Shown: positions 1 through 12,188 of the stretch, piece after piece
Layout of the letters: each line of letters begins with the position of its first letter
Numbering within the stretch: the first letter of the stretch is position 1
Origin: Sarcomyxa edulis
Lineage: Eukaryota > Basidiomycota > Agaricomycetes > Agaricales > Mycenaceae
Length of the DNA: 64,000 nt
Direction of reading: 5' to 3'
Assembly (NCBI GenBank): GCA_009761415.1
Contig: QUOL01000005.1
Span: forward strand, 1,612,001 to 1,676,000
Position numbers and translations under genes: made by a program
Notes under the pieces: model-generated
Seen by the model: only the letters and a program-made list of their open reading frames with translations
What the model was told of the DNA's origin: nothing
Databases searched by the model: none

Positions 1-978
1 GAAGACGGTACTGGCCAAAGTCCGGTTCCATGTCCTACTACCCGCTTTGATTCTCCTGCCATATTCCCCGCATCCAGGAACCTCGCATCATGGGAAAATT
101 CGAGTTCTCAGGTCCCTATTGGCAGCAAGGACTTTAATACCGTAAGTTCCGTCTCTACCTCAATAACATCTTTCGGATATGTGTTGAGATCAGGTCTCGT
201 CCCAGAAATATATAACTCAACTTCCATTCCGAGATATCTACGTCCTCTCAACAAGACGAGAAATACCTCACGACCAAATTGCTCTGAACGATGCACTGTT
301 GCCAAACACACATATCGTGAGCTGCGTCGAAGTTCATGACTTGCACTCGCTGATTTGTGCATAGTTGACTGAAGAAAGGTTTCGAAACTCGGACAGTCGA
401 TCGACAGACTCATTTGATCCTTACGCTGACGTCCTTGACATTACTTCCGTCAAAGACACAGTTACTGTACGCTTTATATTGACCCTCAGTCGTTCAAGGT
501 TGCTCACAATCCATTAACTGTACAGGATATCAACACCACCTATATGCCAGAGGTTCAGTCTCGACACCTAGTCACCCCGTTGCCTCGCATGTCATCCCTG
601 CCAAGTTTCGCAGAGAAGATTGTGGTTTGAGTAGACTGCATCCATCTTATGCAATCCTTCTTCGTGCTACGCTTGGACTTGTCCCGTCGAAGTCTGCCAG
701 TGCATAAATCGGGCTTTCGCGATTTCCGCATGATCAATATAAAATTTATATCTTATCGACCAGGGTGCGCATGCCCGTCAATGATCGTGCACCATTACCG
801 GTAGCACAGTGGGAAGATGCTTCTAACAATGCATCCATCCACATGTCTCGACTGACAATTTACTCACCGTCAGGATTTAAAAGGCACAATGGGGTCATAT
901 CGAATTGAGTTACATTGCTGATTGTCCGATAACACTCTAACAGTCAGTTAATCTTCATTTCATCTACAGTTCATAACG
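1..978. other. No confident gene
   Basis: Only short reading frames occur here. The largest are minus-strand frames at 108-413 and 555-737, which show no family motif, no signal peptide and no convincing splice partners. The segment just before position 979 is AT-rich and is probably the promoter of the amidase gene. A 3' fragment of a gene lying outside the window cannot be excluded. Confidence 0.4.
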
Positions 979-3162
979 ATGAGTAACATCTCGGAACGCG
1001 TCAATTTGGCTTGTCGGAATTGGTTCATCGTTCTCTTTGGCATTCTTATCTCTGCTCGATTTGTTGCTCTGGCTCAGGAGCTTAATAGGTCCATTCCTCC
1101 CATTGTTATGATGACGGTAACCAATGCGGAGGCCTCCAAAGCCAAATTCCCTGATTTATACGAGGCATCTATCGCTGAGCTCAACCTAGGATTGGACGAA
1201 GGGCATTTTACGAGTGTAGATCTGGTGAAGGTAGGCGGGTATCTCCACCAAACGCTCTGCATCACTCATCTCATACGATCTTGACAGGCGTATTTTGCAA
1301 GAATTGACGAGGTCAACCTTCAGGGCGCCACCCTACGCGCTGTAATCGAGATGAATCCGCAGGCTTTGGCTCAAGCAGCGGCTCTCGACTTCGAGCGGAA
1401 ATCTAAGGGACCTCGTAGTCTCCTTCACGGAATACCGATCATTGTCAAGGACAACATCGCAACTCTACACAGTGAAGGTGAGATGAGTCTGTCCAACGTA
1501 TTTTTTGCGTCGTGGATTAATGTCATCCAGGAATGAACACAACCGCCGGTGAGAGAGAGAATCTTCGTTCTTCTGTTCATCAATATGGTGAAATTGTACT
1601 GAGATATCTCGCAGGCTCTTTTGCGCTCCTAGGTTCTGTTGTTCCTAGAGATGCTGGAGTGGCTGCACGTCTCCGGGCCGCAGGGGCAATAATTCTAGGC
1701 AAAGCCAATCTATCCGAATGGGCAAACTTCCGCGGAAGTGTTCCTTCTGGATTCTCGGGGAGAGGTGGCCAAGCTACGAGTCCATACTTTCCGCTTGTTG
1801 ACCCTTCAGGCTCCAGTAGCGGGAGTGGTATCTCTGCGGCAATCGGTCTCGCTGCTGGCACACTAGGATCTGAGACTGACGGCTCTATTGTCTCTCCAAG
1901 CAGCAGAAATAATGTTGTAGGTATCAAACCAACGGTTGGCCTTACGTCTCGTAGTGGAGGTACGTGCTAGTTCGAACCGAGATTAGGATGTTTATTGATT
2001 CCCAGCTGTCTAGTCATACCTATATCTTCCCACCAGGATACTGTAGGCCCAATCTGCCGCTCTGTGACGGATGCTGCCACTGTTTTGTCCATCATTGCTG
2101 GTCCAGATCCTCTGGACAATGCAACGTTGGTACAACCCCTCCCTGTTCCAGATTTCACGAAGGCCCTCAATCCAAACGCATTACGAGGCGCCCGTCTTGG
2201 TGTTCCGAGAGCCTTTCAAAGCAACGACCCCAACATTATGGCGGCCTTCAATGCCTCTATCGATATTATCAGAGGTCTAGGTGCCGTTGTCGTTGACCCA
2301 GCAGATTTCCCCGATGCACAAGAGCTACTGGCTTCTGATAACGAGACGACGGTACTAAATGTTGATTTCAAAGTAAGCTCATATATACATTCAATACAAT
2401 CATTATAAATTAGTGCACGCAGGTGGACGTGAATAGCTACATCGCTGGACTCCTGAAAGTGCCAACTGGAGTTACGGATCTAGCTGATTTGATTGCTTTC
2501 AACACTGCGCATGCCGACGAAGAACTTATTCCTCCGTTCTATACAGATCAATCTCAGCAAGTTGTTCTTGCATTAGTTCTGATATGCATTGCAACGCTGA
2601 TCATTCTCATTCTTCATCTAGGTTCATCACTTCGGAGGGGACGACCGTCGATGCCGCTTTCTTTGCAGCACTAGCTGCTGATGAAGATCTTGGTCGAACG
2701 AGAGGCATCGATGCTACTTTGAAACAGTTCGATCTGGATGCAATCTTACTTCCTACCGATGGTAACGTATAGGTTTATCGTTGTCCATATTGTCGAGCGG
2801 TCTCATTGATAGATCTCCTCCGTACTGCCTAGGATTTACGTCCGGACCAGCAGCGATCGCAGGATATCCCATTGGTAAGATCAGTTTACAATCAAAGTTG
2901 ACACGACCACATAACTGTTCTTTTAGTCACCGTCCCCCTGGGCTTCCAGCCTGACAATGTCACAGCCACGCCCGCAAGGCCCACCATCTCCAACGCCCCG
3001 GGTGTTCCTTTCGGACTATCATTCATGGGGACAGCATTCAGCGAGTTCCAACTCATCGGCTTCGCATTTGCGTACGAGCAGGCAACGCATACGCGTCTGA
3101 ATAGGCTGGCATTTGCGGAGGCAATACCCAAGACGCAGTTGAAAGATGTCGTTGGAAAGTAG
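979..3162 (+). CDS. Secreted amidase (amidase signature family)
   Basis: Amidase-signature hydrolase, cleaving carboxamide bonds. The gene is split into about eight exons by short introns (for example near 1231-1287, 1483-1532, 1962-2011, 2373-2423). An N-terminal hydrophobic stretch around residues 14-32, ending VALAQ, looks like a signal peptide, so the enzyme is probably secreted or vacuolar. The Ser-cisSer-Lys triad is visible: Lys in PIIVKDN, the Gly/Ser loop GSSSGSG, and the nucleophile Ser in SETDGSI. The C-terminal part carries the usual GLSFMGTAFSE block. The stop codon lies 15 nt from the stop of the convergent DUF6533 gene. Exact substrate cannot be told from sequence. Family assignment is firm; exon edges are approximate. 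Confidence 0.9.
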
Positions 3163-3177
3163 GGTAGTTGGATTCTA

Positions 3178-4909
3178 CTAGTTCGATTCGACAGCGTCTC
3201 CGTCACGAATTGCCTCTGCCTCATACGCAAATTTGAGAGTTTTGATGCTTTCTACCTCTTCATTAAAAGGTAAGTAATATGCCTCTCGGAGGTTGAGTAT
3301 CAATCGGCAACCCAAGATGCGGCAAGTGGCCTGGGCGAAACCCTCGGTGCCTTCGATTCCATAGGGCTAGATGAGAAATTAACTCGTTGAATAGAGGTAG
3401 GAAGAGTCGATGCATGCTCACTGGCAGGGTTCGCCATAGAACCAGATTGAGAGCATACACAGAGACAGTACTAGATGTGACGGTAGGCCCCGTCAAGACG
3501 GTGGTATACAGAACGAGGAACAGGAGGCTCACATGAAAGGGAAAGAGATGCTATCCCTTAGCATCAGATACCATAATCCAGGATTATTGGGGTGCGATAA
3601 ATGTAATATACTATTCGTTTTGGAGCGATACCATTCTATACCCACCCAGCATGCGAGGCCGGAAAGGATAGAGTCGAATAGAATGACTGGGATCCATAAC
3701 AGGCCCAGATAATGCGGACTATAGATCAGGGTGCACACACTGAGATCGGGGGACGGTTGAGTGTTGACTAGCAGCGAAATCAAAATCGACAGTCTGAGGG
3801 CCACACGGTAAATTTTGGGAGATTTTGGGTCTCACCTATACCGTGCGCATATCCAAACCCAAGGACCAATGACATAGTGATGGCCTCGAGAATAAAGCAT
3901 GAAACCATGAAGACGATAAGTTTTCGCGAGTGTTGATACATTGCGGAGATACGATATTGCATGATGCCTAGTTTATGCAGATATGTGAGCATGAACGATA
4001 CTAGTTGCTAAATCTTGGCTCGCCTTGCATCGACCAAACGGCGCAAAACCCTCCCCAAGCTTGCAATCCATAGAAAATGTAACCTGCGCTACGTCTTAGT
4101 ATCAATGAATCATGATGCAACGGAAAACATTACATCTGTGAACAGTTTCAGATAGATGCCGTCACAAAAAAAATTCAGGACCTACGCCTTTGCGGCGCAA
4201 TTAGTTAGTGGAGGATACGAGCATGAGAACGATCCAAGAAAAGTCTCACTCTATGCCACTGTGGGGATGGCGGTAGTTCGACTACGTATACTGCAGCAAC
4301 ATATCAATCGAAACTCGAAGAGAGAAAAGACATTTATATGATATACCAATGGCAGTGCATCTAGACTGATATTCAGAAGGTATCGAATGCAGCGATAGAT
4401 CGTACGCACAGTGAAGTCCAGTCTCCAATGTAGCGAGTCTAAGAGAGATAGAAACAGATCTTAATGACTGATACAAAATCATCCAAGACAAGGACAACAT
4501 ACTATGAGGAACAAGAGTTTGACGATGGACCATTCTTTTTTCTGAAATTTGGTCGGCAACCTTGATCATCAAGAGAATCTAGACATTGAGAACATACCCA
4601 TATAACCTCTATCTGAAGAGTGCGCGATCAAGATGAAAACAAATAGTCATCGGACTTGATGGATATACATACCTCAAGATCGAGTGTAGTTACTGGCCAC
4701 CAGGCTCAGTGTCAGTCTCGGGAAATCTAGCCAGATAACGACAACGTACGGTGATCGTATACTATAACGGCAAAGGACGCTACTGGGTGGTTTGCAACAT
4801 GCATGAGTTTGCCTTCACGTTGACGACAAGTAAGCACCCACGAACTTTGGCAATACCTAGTGGCCTGTATACCGCGCGCAAAATCTAGAACAGAGTTGAA
4901 TTCATCCAT
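3178..4909 (-). CDS. DUF6533-type seven-helix membrane protein (copy 1)
   Basis: Member of the fungal DUF6533 family of multi-spanning membrane proteins, function unknown. The start at 4909 gives an acidic N-terminus (MDEFNSVLDFA) followed by RYCQ and the small exon encoding VASFAVIVYDH, the DUF6533 signature. Downstream exons encode hydrophobic segments: LWIPVILFDSILSGLACWVGIEW and RDSISFPFM near 3535-3700, and TVTSSTVSVYALNLVLW near 3430-3490. The last exon (3178 to about 3368) carries the family's C-terminal motif GCRLILNLREAYYLPF, then a short charged tail ending in ESN. An in-frame upstream ATG at 4984 exists, but the paralogues start at the equivalent of 4909. No disabling change was seen in the exons traced. 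Middle exons (3830-4700) were not all resolved. Confidence 0.8.
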
Positions 4910-5454
4910 GCTACCGATTAATTGGGGGGCTGCCTGATACACAAATACGCCTGGATTCTCAGAATAAGTACTTAGGAAAAACAAAAGTGGCAGTACCAGT
5001 AACTCACATGTTCACCAATAATAGCGGATATGTCTGATGTGACTCTCTGAGAAGAATTTGATAGGCTCCAACGGCATCAACAGTGCTGCATGCTCGAAGA
5101 ATCTGCAGCTGTGCTTATCTCTATGTTCATAGACGGAGAAAAGAGATCCCCGAACTTGATGGAGCTCAAGTCACTCGGACGCGGTCCGGTTTTGAGACGA
5201 TACAGTGTCACCCTGTTAAGTAGACGACGAGACCATTGTGCTGTGGTGACCGCGACACGTACCATGAGGTATTGAGAGACTCGCAGATAATTTCAGTTTT
5301 TTGGATTGCGGCAAGGATTTAGGCAAGGCGAGTGAGACAAGTGAGACCCAGAAATTCGCAGAGTGTCCAGGAATGTAATCAGTCGAGCCTGCTCGGTCCG
5401 TGTCGTCTATGTTGTCTATGGAAATACAATATTGCAAAGCTCCGAAACCTATGT

Positions 5455-5709
5455 CTAAGGATGACTTCTCCTCCGTCGAGTGAAACGGCGTCGAGAAGAA
5501 GCGGTTGAGATCGGGGGCGATGTAACGTCTTTGATAACTCCATTCTGATTCAAGAAAGATGGAGCTGTACCGACATATGCGGAATGAGAAAATGGTAAGG
5601 AAGTCGCTGGGGTACTGGGAATATATGAATCTGCCGACAGTGTGGTCTGTGTGGTAGTGCCTGCGAAGGCTACGGAGACGAGACCGAGTACGAAAATGAC
5701 GAATCTCAT
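5455..5709 (-). CDS. Possible small secreted protein with basic C-terminus
   Basis: An 84-residue frame starting at 5709. Residues 1-17 (MRFVIFVLGLVSVAFAG) form a textbook signal peptide with an AxA-type cleavage site. The mature part is Thr/Ser/Pro-rich, then ends in an arginine cluster (SRRRFTRRRRSHP). No family is recognised. An upstream in-frame ATG at 5748 would add 13 residues and bury the signal peptide, so the internal ATG is preferred. A splice site inside the frame could change the C-terminus; the basic tail is the least certain part. It could be a small secreted effector-like protein or a spurious frame. Confidence 0.45.
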   Translation of the reverse strand: MRFVIFVLGLVSVAFAGTTTQTTLSADSYIPSTPATSLPFSHSAYVGTAPSFLNQNGVIKDVTSPPISTASSRRRFTRRRRSHP

Positions 5710-6127
5710 GTTTGACACGAATAACGTGGAATGTCTGGCCGTAGTCAAATGTTAGTGAATAAAGCTATCTGCCAATCTCAATTTGACTCACCGAACAAGG
5801 AGTTCCTTCTGATAGGAGGAATTTATCAATTATTAGGCTCTTTCTTTCCTCGATGATCAAGGATGCGTTTGGTGGGGCTGCGATGTGGGGTGTAAGTAAT
5901 CCGTTAGTCTTGCTTTTACCTTGCTTTTATGGTCGACGGCCTCATTTTGGGGTGACAAAAGAAGAACTCGGTCAGTCTCGCCTCATGGTGAACGGCAATC
6001 GAGCGAAAGTGACAAAACTTTGGTGTTGGCCGCAAAAAGTCCGTGACGAAAGGGACGGCGTCCTCGCCGATGAAGCACAGCCACCAGATCTGCCACTACA
6101 TACCTTCATCTCGAAATTCGATATTCA

Positions 6128-7462
6128 ATGACCAAACACAGCAAGAATAACACAGCGTCCTCTATCTTCTCGTATGCTGAGTACAAGAAACTAGACTATG
6201 GGACAAAACGAGTCTGTTTCTCTTCTTTTGACGTTGAGATTGTTACCTATCACAATTGCAGCAACGTTTAGGAAATGAATCTATGCGAAGATTTGACGCT
6301 TGCGCTCTTTGCTTGAATCGCGCCAGGGAGCCGCTAGCTTGCGATGAGGGGCATCTATTTTGCAAGGAGTGTGTCTACACCGATCTACGTGAGTGGATAG
6401 TTGGTTACACTTGCGTCGCTTCATGGCAATGACTTCGTGCTAGTCTCACAGAAAAAGGACATTAAACGACAGAAAGAAAAGCTTGAGGCTTTGAAGAGGG
6501 AAGCAGAAGAAGAGAGAGCTAGAGCAAAGGAGGCTGCTCGAGAGAGGGTTCTATTGGAATTTGAGAAGGGACAGCTGGGTTTGGCAGCAGCCCCCGCTGC
6601 TGCTGGGACCACCTCAGGAGATTTAGTCGAAGGCAAGTGCTTGCACGACATATGTACTCCGCATTCTGTTCTGACGTATGTCTATGTATCTTGCAGCTAG
6701 AGGCACAAAACGAAAGTTCGCTTTTGACTCATCGACAGTTGAACATCTGGCCCAAGAAGCGGAAGAGACAGCTCTTCGCCAAATCGAAAAAGAGCAAGCC
6801 GAAGCCCTCCGTCACAAACTTCCAGATTTCTGGCTTCCCTCTCTAACCCCCACTTACACATCAAGCGGGCCACCAAGGTCACTGAAGGACGTGAAGCTAC
6901 AGACCACATGTCGAGGTGGTAACCCCGCTCATCCAATCGCGTAAGTCACTTTTGTTACACCCAGCTTCATCCGTCTCTAACACACTTATCCAGTCTTAAA
7001 AACCTGATTCCAGTAAAATTTACATTCTACTCGCCCTCTGGCTCAGCCGACGTTCCTGAAGAAGGTGAAGAAACCAAAGCTAAGAAAGAGGAACATGACC
7101 CCATATGTCCATCTTGCAAGAAGAATCTGTCAAACAGCGTACTGATGTTTCGTACGTCCGCACGCACGTTTCATCTATAGCTTTCTATTGAGCGTCATTT
7201 TCGGTCTAGTCATGAAGCCCTGCGCTCACGTAACTTGCAAGACATGTACGGACTCGCTTGTACGGCCTGCCAAACAATGCGTTGTCTGCGACAAGCAATT
7301 GAAAAACACAGACATCATCGAATTGAAGCGGGAAGGTGCGCCAGATCGTCGTTTCAATAGTTCCCGACTTGCGGGCTGACATTTTCATTTGAACCAGGGA
7401 CTGGATTTGCAGGAGGAGGTCTTGCTGAGACATCAAAGGCGGGTATATCCTTCCAAGGATGA
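6128..7462 (+). CDS. NOSIP-type RING/U-box protein
   Basis: Homologue of the nitric oxide synthase-interacting protein family, nuclear E3 ubiquitin ligases with split zinc-finger halves; the fungal members are generally linked to RNA processing rather than NO synthase. Exon 1 starts MTKHSKNNTASSIFSYAEYK, the conserved NOSIP N-terminus. It continues with YGTKRQRLGNES and the first half-RING, CALCLNRAREPLACDEGHLFC. Then follow a charged coiled coil (SQKKDIKRQKEKLEALKRE), a linker with KRKFAFDSS, and the C-terminal half-RING (CPSCKKNLS, CAHVTCKTCTDSLV, CVVCDKQL). The last exon ends GISFQG. Introns lie at about 6208-6268, 6391-6452, 6634-6696, 6940-6993, 7153-7210 and 7337-7398. About 290 residues, near the usual length. 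Confidence 0.88.
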
Positions 7463-7669
7463 TGAGTGTTGATTTGTGTGTATTAGTGACTGATCCATCA
7501 GACTTTTTTTTGCCCTCCTTCACCCCGCAACTCTCTGAATGTGGCAGTCGTTGCAGACACATGATCTCGTTCGCGAACTCAAGGTTGTCCTCATGTCCAT
7601 CATTGTGGATATATCCTACTCGGTACGTACTACATCATCTTCTCGCGGTCCGTCCTGGCCGCGAAGGCG

Positions 7670-7677
7670 TATATAAG
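7670..7677 (+). promoter_or_regulatory. TATA box of the GH31 gene
   Basis: TATATAAG lies 37 nt before the chosen ATG of the GH31 gene. The short spacing implies a short 5' leader, and supports the start at 7714 rather than a more upstream exon. Confidence 0.45.
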
Positions 7678-7713
7678 GGAGAAAGAGAGGGACATGATGC
7701 ACGCTACCAGAAC

Positions 7714-10700
7714 ATGTTACTCAATTTCCTGCATCTCTGGGCCAGTGCAAGCGCTATAGTCGAGACCAATTCTTCGTATTTCCAGCCTAACTCTACGGGT
7801 ATCAAGTTACAGAATGGCTTTGAGCGGGTTTACATCCAGGTGAATTCATCAACCGTTTTCGAGTCGTTCTACTTACATATGCATGTGCCAGCCGTTCGGA
7901 AATCACGGGGTGCGCGTTCGAGCGAGTCTCATGAGAGATCCTACTGGCAACGAATTGTCCGCGTTTTTTGATCCTCCTCTAGAAGGCCCAGGAGGCGGGC
8001 AAGGTCTGGCGCATGACCAAACCGTGGTATTTCGCGGTACCGCTTCATTGAGAAATGGGAATCTGATCGCACAAGTATCAAATGGTCAACTTTCATTCCT
8101 ACGCGTCGAACCAAATGGTTCCGAGACGCTTCTTGTCTCTGAATATACCGATACTAAGGCGCTCCCGGCGCGCTTCTATACCCAGGATTTCAGAGCTTCT
8201 AGTTTCTCTGCTCAGTTTTCGTTTTCGTCTGATGCGGATGAACAATTCTATGGTGGTGGACAGCATGCGTGTTGCAATGACCACTCAGTGAATAAGAAGG
8301 GACAGGTTGTAGATCTGATCAATTACAACTCTCATGTTACCCTCCCAGTTTACATGTCGAGCAAAGTAAGCAAAGCAGCGGTTGTGTTTCGCTAGGCCCA
8401 ACCTCAGGTATCTTCGTGTCGTAGGGATATCTCCAATTCTTCAACATGCCTAGTCAAGGCCATATAGGTGTGTTTTCAATCAAACCTGAATCGTTTTCTC
8501 ATCTATTGATATGCATACATCAGAATTTAGTCCACTTCGCACGAGATTCACCACTAGCGAAGCATCTGTTGTGGACTACTACATGTATGCTTTTCTACAT
8601 TGTATGAGATGCAACGCGTAATCAGTGGCTTATAGTACCACCGCAACACCGGGAGATTACGACGCATTACAACAGCAGTATACGGCAGTCACAGGTAAGC
8701 AGCGCTCGTTCATCCTCAACGAACCTTATTCAACGGGGAGATGATGCAGGTCGCCAACCTACACCTCCCGATTTCATGTTGGGCTATCAGCAATCCAAGC
8801 TACGTTACTTCAACCAAACGCAGATCGTTGACCTGGCCCAGCGCTTCCACGACGAGCAGGTCAATGTCTCCTTGATCGTTGTCGGTGCGAATGCATCCAT
8901 CCAGGTAGTTTATAGACGTAGCTTATCTTTTCGTAGACTTTTTTGCGTGGAAATTCCAAGGGGATTGGTGCGTCTCATGTCAAGCATACATACATCAGGC
9001 ACTGAATATTTGCTTAGGTCGTTCAATCCCGAATTCTGGCCTGACCCAGAAAGTATGGCTGCCCAGGTCAAGAGCCTCACCGGAGCAGAGATGATGGTTT
9101 CTCTCTGGCCCAGCGTTGAGGACCTGTCGGTAAACTATCTTACACTACAGGAGAACGGACTACTGGCGACTACCAGAGATGGTCCAGGTGTACAGGATTC
9201 TTTCGATGGGGTCTACACACGACTAGTTGATTCAACAAACCCTGCTGCGCGAGAGTTTCTCTGTGAGTAATAGGTCCTGATCTGGTTTCCGACTATCGTT
9301 TACAGCAGTGTTCTTGATAGGGAAACGTCTCAATGATAGCTATTTCTCGAAAGGGATACACAACTTTTGGATTGACCAGGCGGACGGTCTGTATACTAAG
9401 ACACCCGTGAGGTGATGTTAATTGAGGCTAATTCCGTCACATCTAGGTGGGACCCTTGGAGAGCCACTCGAAAATAGTACGTTGCTATCTAGATTGGCTC
9501 TCTTGGTTTCCTCCATTCACCATTTTACTTCTTAGTCGGTCAGACGATCGATACTATTCCATATGGTCGATCCTTCGTTCAATATTTTATCGGAACACAA
9601 GAGGCCAGTGGTAAAATGTACCCGTGGCTCCATCAACAGGCAATCCAGGAAGGGTTCCATAATCTCACTGACACGGATGATACGACATCTTGTAAATATA
9701 TGTCCTTGACTCGGAGCACATTCGCTGGCGGCCAGCGGTTCTGCTCATATCTCTGGAGCGGGGATACCGATTCAAGGTTCGATGTCCTATTGCAACAAAT
9801 TACTGTTGGTACATCGGTGGCAGCCTCGGGAATATCGTCGTGGACTCTCGATATTGGGGGGTTTAATGGATTGGATGTCGACACTGACGCCGTCAGTCTC
9901 TTCGAAAGTCTCCAGATGAAAACATATCTTGATTTCGTATCTTGTAGGGTCGGGAGTTGTTCGTTAGATGGCTTGCCATGGGCGTCTTCCTTCCATATGT
10001 ACGTGGTTTTTTCCCTATGATTTGGTCGCCCTTCGACGCTGTGTTGTGACATTCGAACGCAGATGCGAGTTCATGGGTAGAGTGCACACATATATGTCTC
10101 TCTAAACGCCCGACTCACCATATGTGCTAGGCAACGCGTATGCAACCTTCCATTTGACCCTCGTCAGTCATTTGCGAACCCATGCCCAAACGAGGTACGT
10201 AATTAGATCTATCCTGTTTCTTACCACTCCTGATTCATTCCAAAAGCCATGGTCATACGGAGAGGCCAATTTCGTCATAATCAAAAAGGTACGTGTAATT
10301 GACGTGCTAGTTCTGATGCATCTCTGGATATGTGGTTCCCTTCCAGTATATCGCTCTACGGTACCAGCTTGTGCCGTACGTCAAGAGGCTATTCCAAATG
10401 CTGCATGCGACGGGAAGAACCATCATGCGACCATTGTACTATGATTTCTCTCTCTCAGATACCTTCGTGGTGACTGGAACGGCGGTCAATGACCCCAGAA
10501 TCATTCATCAGTTTATGTTCGGTAAAGCAGAGTCATTTGAATTTGATAGAGGTTGCCATTAACGTGGTTGTGGTTGTAAAACTACAGGACCTCGTCTTTT
10601 GATATCGCCTGTGGGCGCAGCAAACGTGTCGGTCAAAGAGGTGTATCTACCTCTTCTTCCTGATGATTCTGACTTCACCTGGATACACTGGTAAGTCTCG

Positions 10701-10863
10701 CTCTTTCATTTCCATTGTACACTGACTTGATGATTATCTCTGAAGGTGGACGGACACAAATCTCGGTCGAGGCGGAAGATCTGTGAATATTAGTGCAGGG
10801 CTTGACGAGATACCAGTGTTCTACCTAGGTGATAAGGAGGATATTTTGTCTGGTAGTATATAG
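7714..10863 (+). CDS. Secreted GH31-family glycoside hydrolase
   Basis: Glycoside hydrolase family 31 enzyme (the alpha-glucosidase/alpha-xylosidase clan), probably secreted: residues 1-14 (MLLNFLHLWASASA) look like a signal peptide. Family landmarks in order: the galactose-mutarotase-like N-domain with EQFYGGGQHACC, the barrel start PPDFMLGYQQSKLRY, the nucleophile segment FWIDQADG (Asp codon at 9374), RSTFAGGQRF, the acid/base segment YLWSGDTDSRFD (Asp codon at 9763), WTLDIGGFNG, then PNEPWSYGE and RPLYYDF. At least twelve short introns break the gene. Asp-Gln-Ala-Asp at the nucleophile differs from the DMNE of classical alpha-glucosidases, so the substrate may not be maltose or starch. No disabling change was seen. 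The catalytic core is clear; some exon edges are approximate. Confidence 0.88.
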
Positions 10864-12188
10864 TCACTTCTTGTGTACTGTATGCATTTATCAGTACACT
10901 CTTAGCATTTGCGTTGAGTTGTTGTCCATATTCCATATCGGGTATACGTAATCGATGCCGGCGGGAGGCAAGATTTTTACTAGATTTTTGGACTCTTGAC
11001 TTGCTCTTGACTTTCAGTGACTTTCTCTTCACGGATGATAGGCATTGCACCGACGTCTGCAGTGGTGTAGCAGGTATGTGCCCCGCAATACATTGGAGAC
11101 GCTGTAAGTCACTGGTTATATCTTGGGCTCGAGGGTTCTCAAATATGCGGCTTTTCCGAGTTTCATTGGCGTATAGCAGTTAACTCGCAATTGAGTGTTT
11201 AGCCCGGATTCCAGGTTCTAACCTCAAGCCTTCTTCGTAGAAATGATCCTACTATGTCTGGTGATCGTCGAACTATCCAAGGTGCACAAACCACCGCCGC
11301 GGACCACCTAGTGCTCGGCCATCCATGTATATGAGGTTCTTGGATGACCCTTCCACTCGACTTCACCTTGTTCTTCACAATTTAGGGTTTGTGCAATACG
11401 CCTCCAACAGAGCAACCTCGTGACAAACTTCCGACTTGTGGCACAAACGTCGTTGCCATTCCAGAAAGCCTAAAGCCCCAATCTTCTATCAGAGACTACA
11501 CCCTCCCGGCGATCTTCTCTCTACCAGTGGCCTTGGCGAATGCTCACGCAACGATAGCGCCTCCAATTCAGGTTCTTCCCCTTTCTGTGAATGAGGCCTT
11601 GTTCCAGACGTTGATCATGACATCTCATGAGGTTCTCCAACTAGCGGACGAGGGCTTCGAACTTGTCAGGACGCGCCGCGGCGTCGATGCTCTTGTGAGC
11701 TTCGTCTTTGACCGTGGTGATCAGGAAAACGTCACCAACCCGTATGGCTGACAGCTCCGAGGACGACTTACTTCCGCACCTTGAGGTCTGCCAGTATGCC
11801 CGGGTCTAAGGAATACGTGTGAGGCCCCAATGACTATAGTTGCTTCTTGATATCAGTATGTTATTATTCTAACATCGACAATAGTTCACTGACCGAGTTC
11901 GTCCAGAATATCATTGAACCCATCGGCTCACCCAAGAAGGAAAAACGGAATGAGACCCAAAGTCGTCTGAAGCCCCACTCCGCCATTACTACCAGCTTCT
12001 CATGGAGATCTATGTCGAATTTCTGTGGTATCTAGAACTGTCGCCGTCGCCGTCGTTGTAATCGTGTTTCGAAATGATATCTGATATCCACGTGTGCTCC
12101 GTGCTCTAAATTAGCCGAAAACGTCTTCTTGTGAAGTCGCGCTCTTCTACCTTTCACTTTCCCTCAAACACTTTCACTAGCTCTCACC
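10864..12188. other. Intergenic region with weak coding signals
   Basis: No gene can be supported firmly. A plus frame at 11389-11751 (120 codons) has no recognisable domain. On the minus strand, about 11650-11760, a stretch reading GDVFLITTVKDEAHKS looks protein-like, and another near 11900-12040 reads MAEWGFRRLWVSFRFSF. A possible intron (gtaagt to cag) near 11753-11780 would join two of them, but no start or full frame was found. This may be a decayed or short unknown gene. The last 60 nt are pyrimidine-rich, as expected just before the start of the next gene. Confidence 0.3.

Noticed and set aside
1580..1927. 115-codon minus-strand frame opposite the amidase
   Set aside because: It is antisense to the conserved amidase Gly/Ser loop and exists only because of codon bias.
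4727..4984. Extended N-terminus (MFFLSTYSENPG...) for DUF6533 copy 1
   Set aside because: The paralogues begin at the equivalent of 4909, and the extension shows no similarity to them.
5853..6131. 92-codon plus-strand frame before the NOSIP gene
   Set aside because: It overlaps the NOSIP start in another frame, has no recognisable domain and is best explained as promoter/5' leader.
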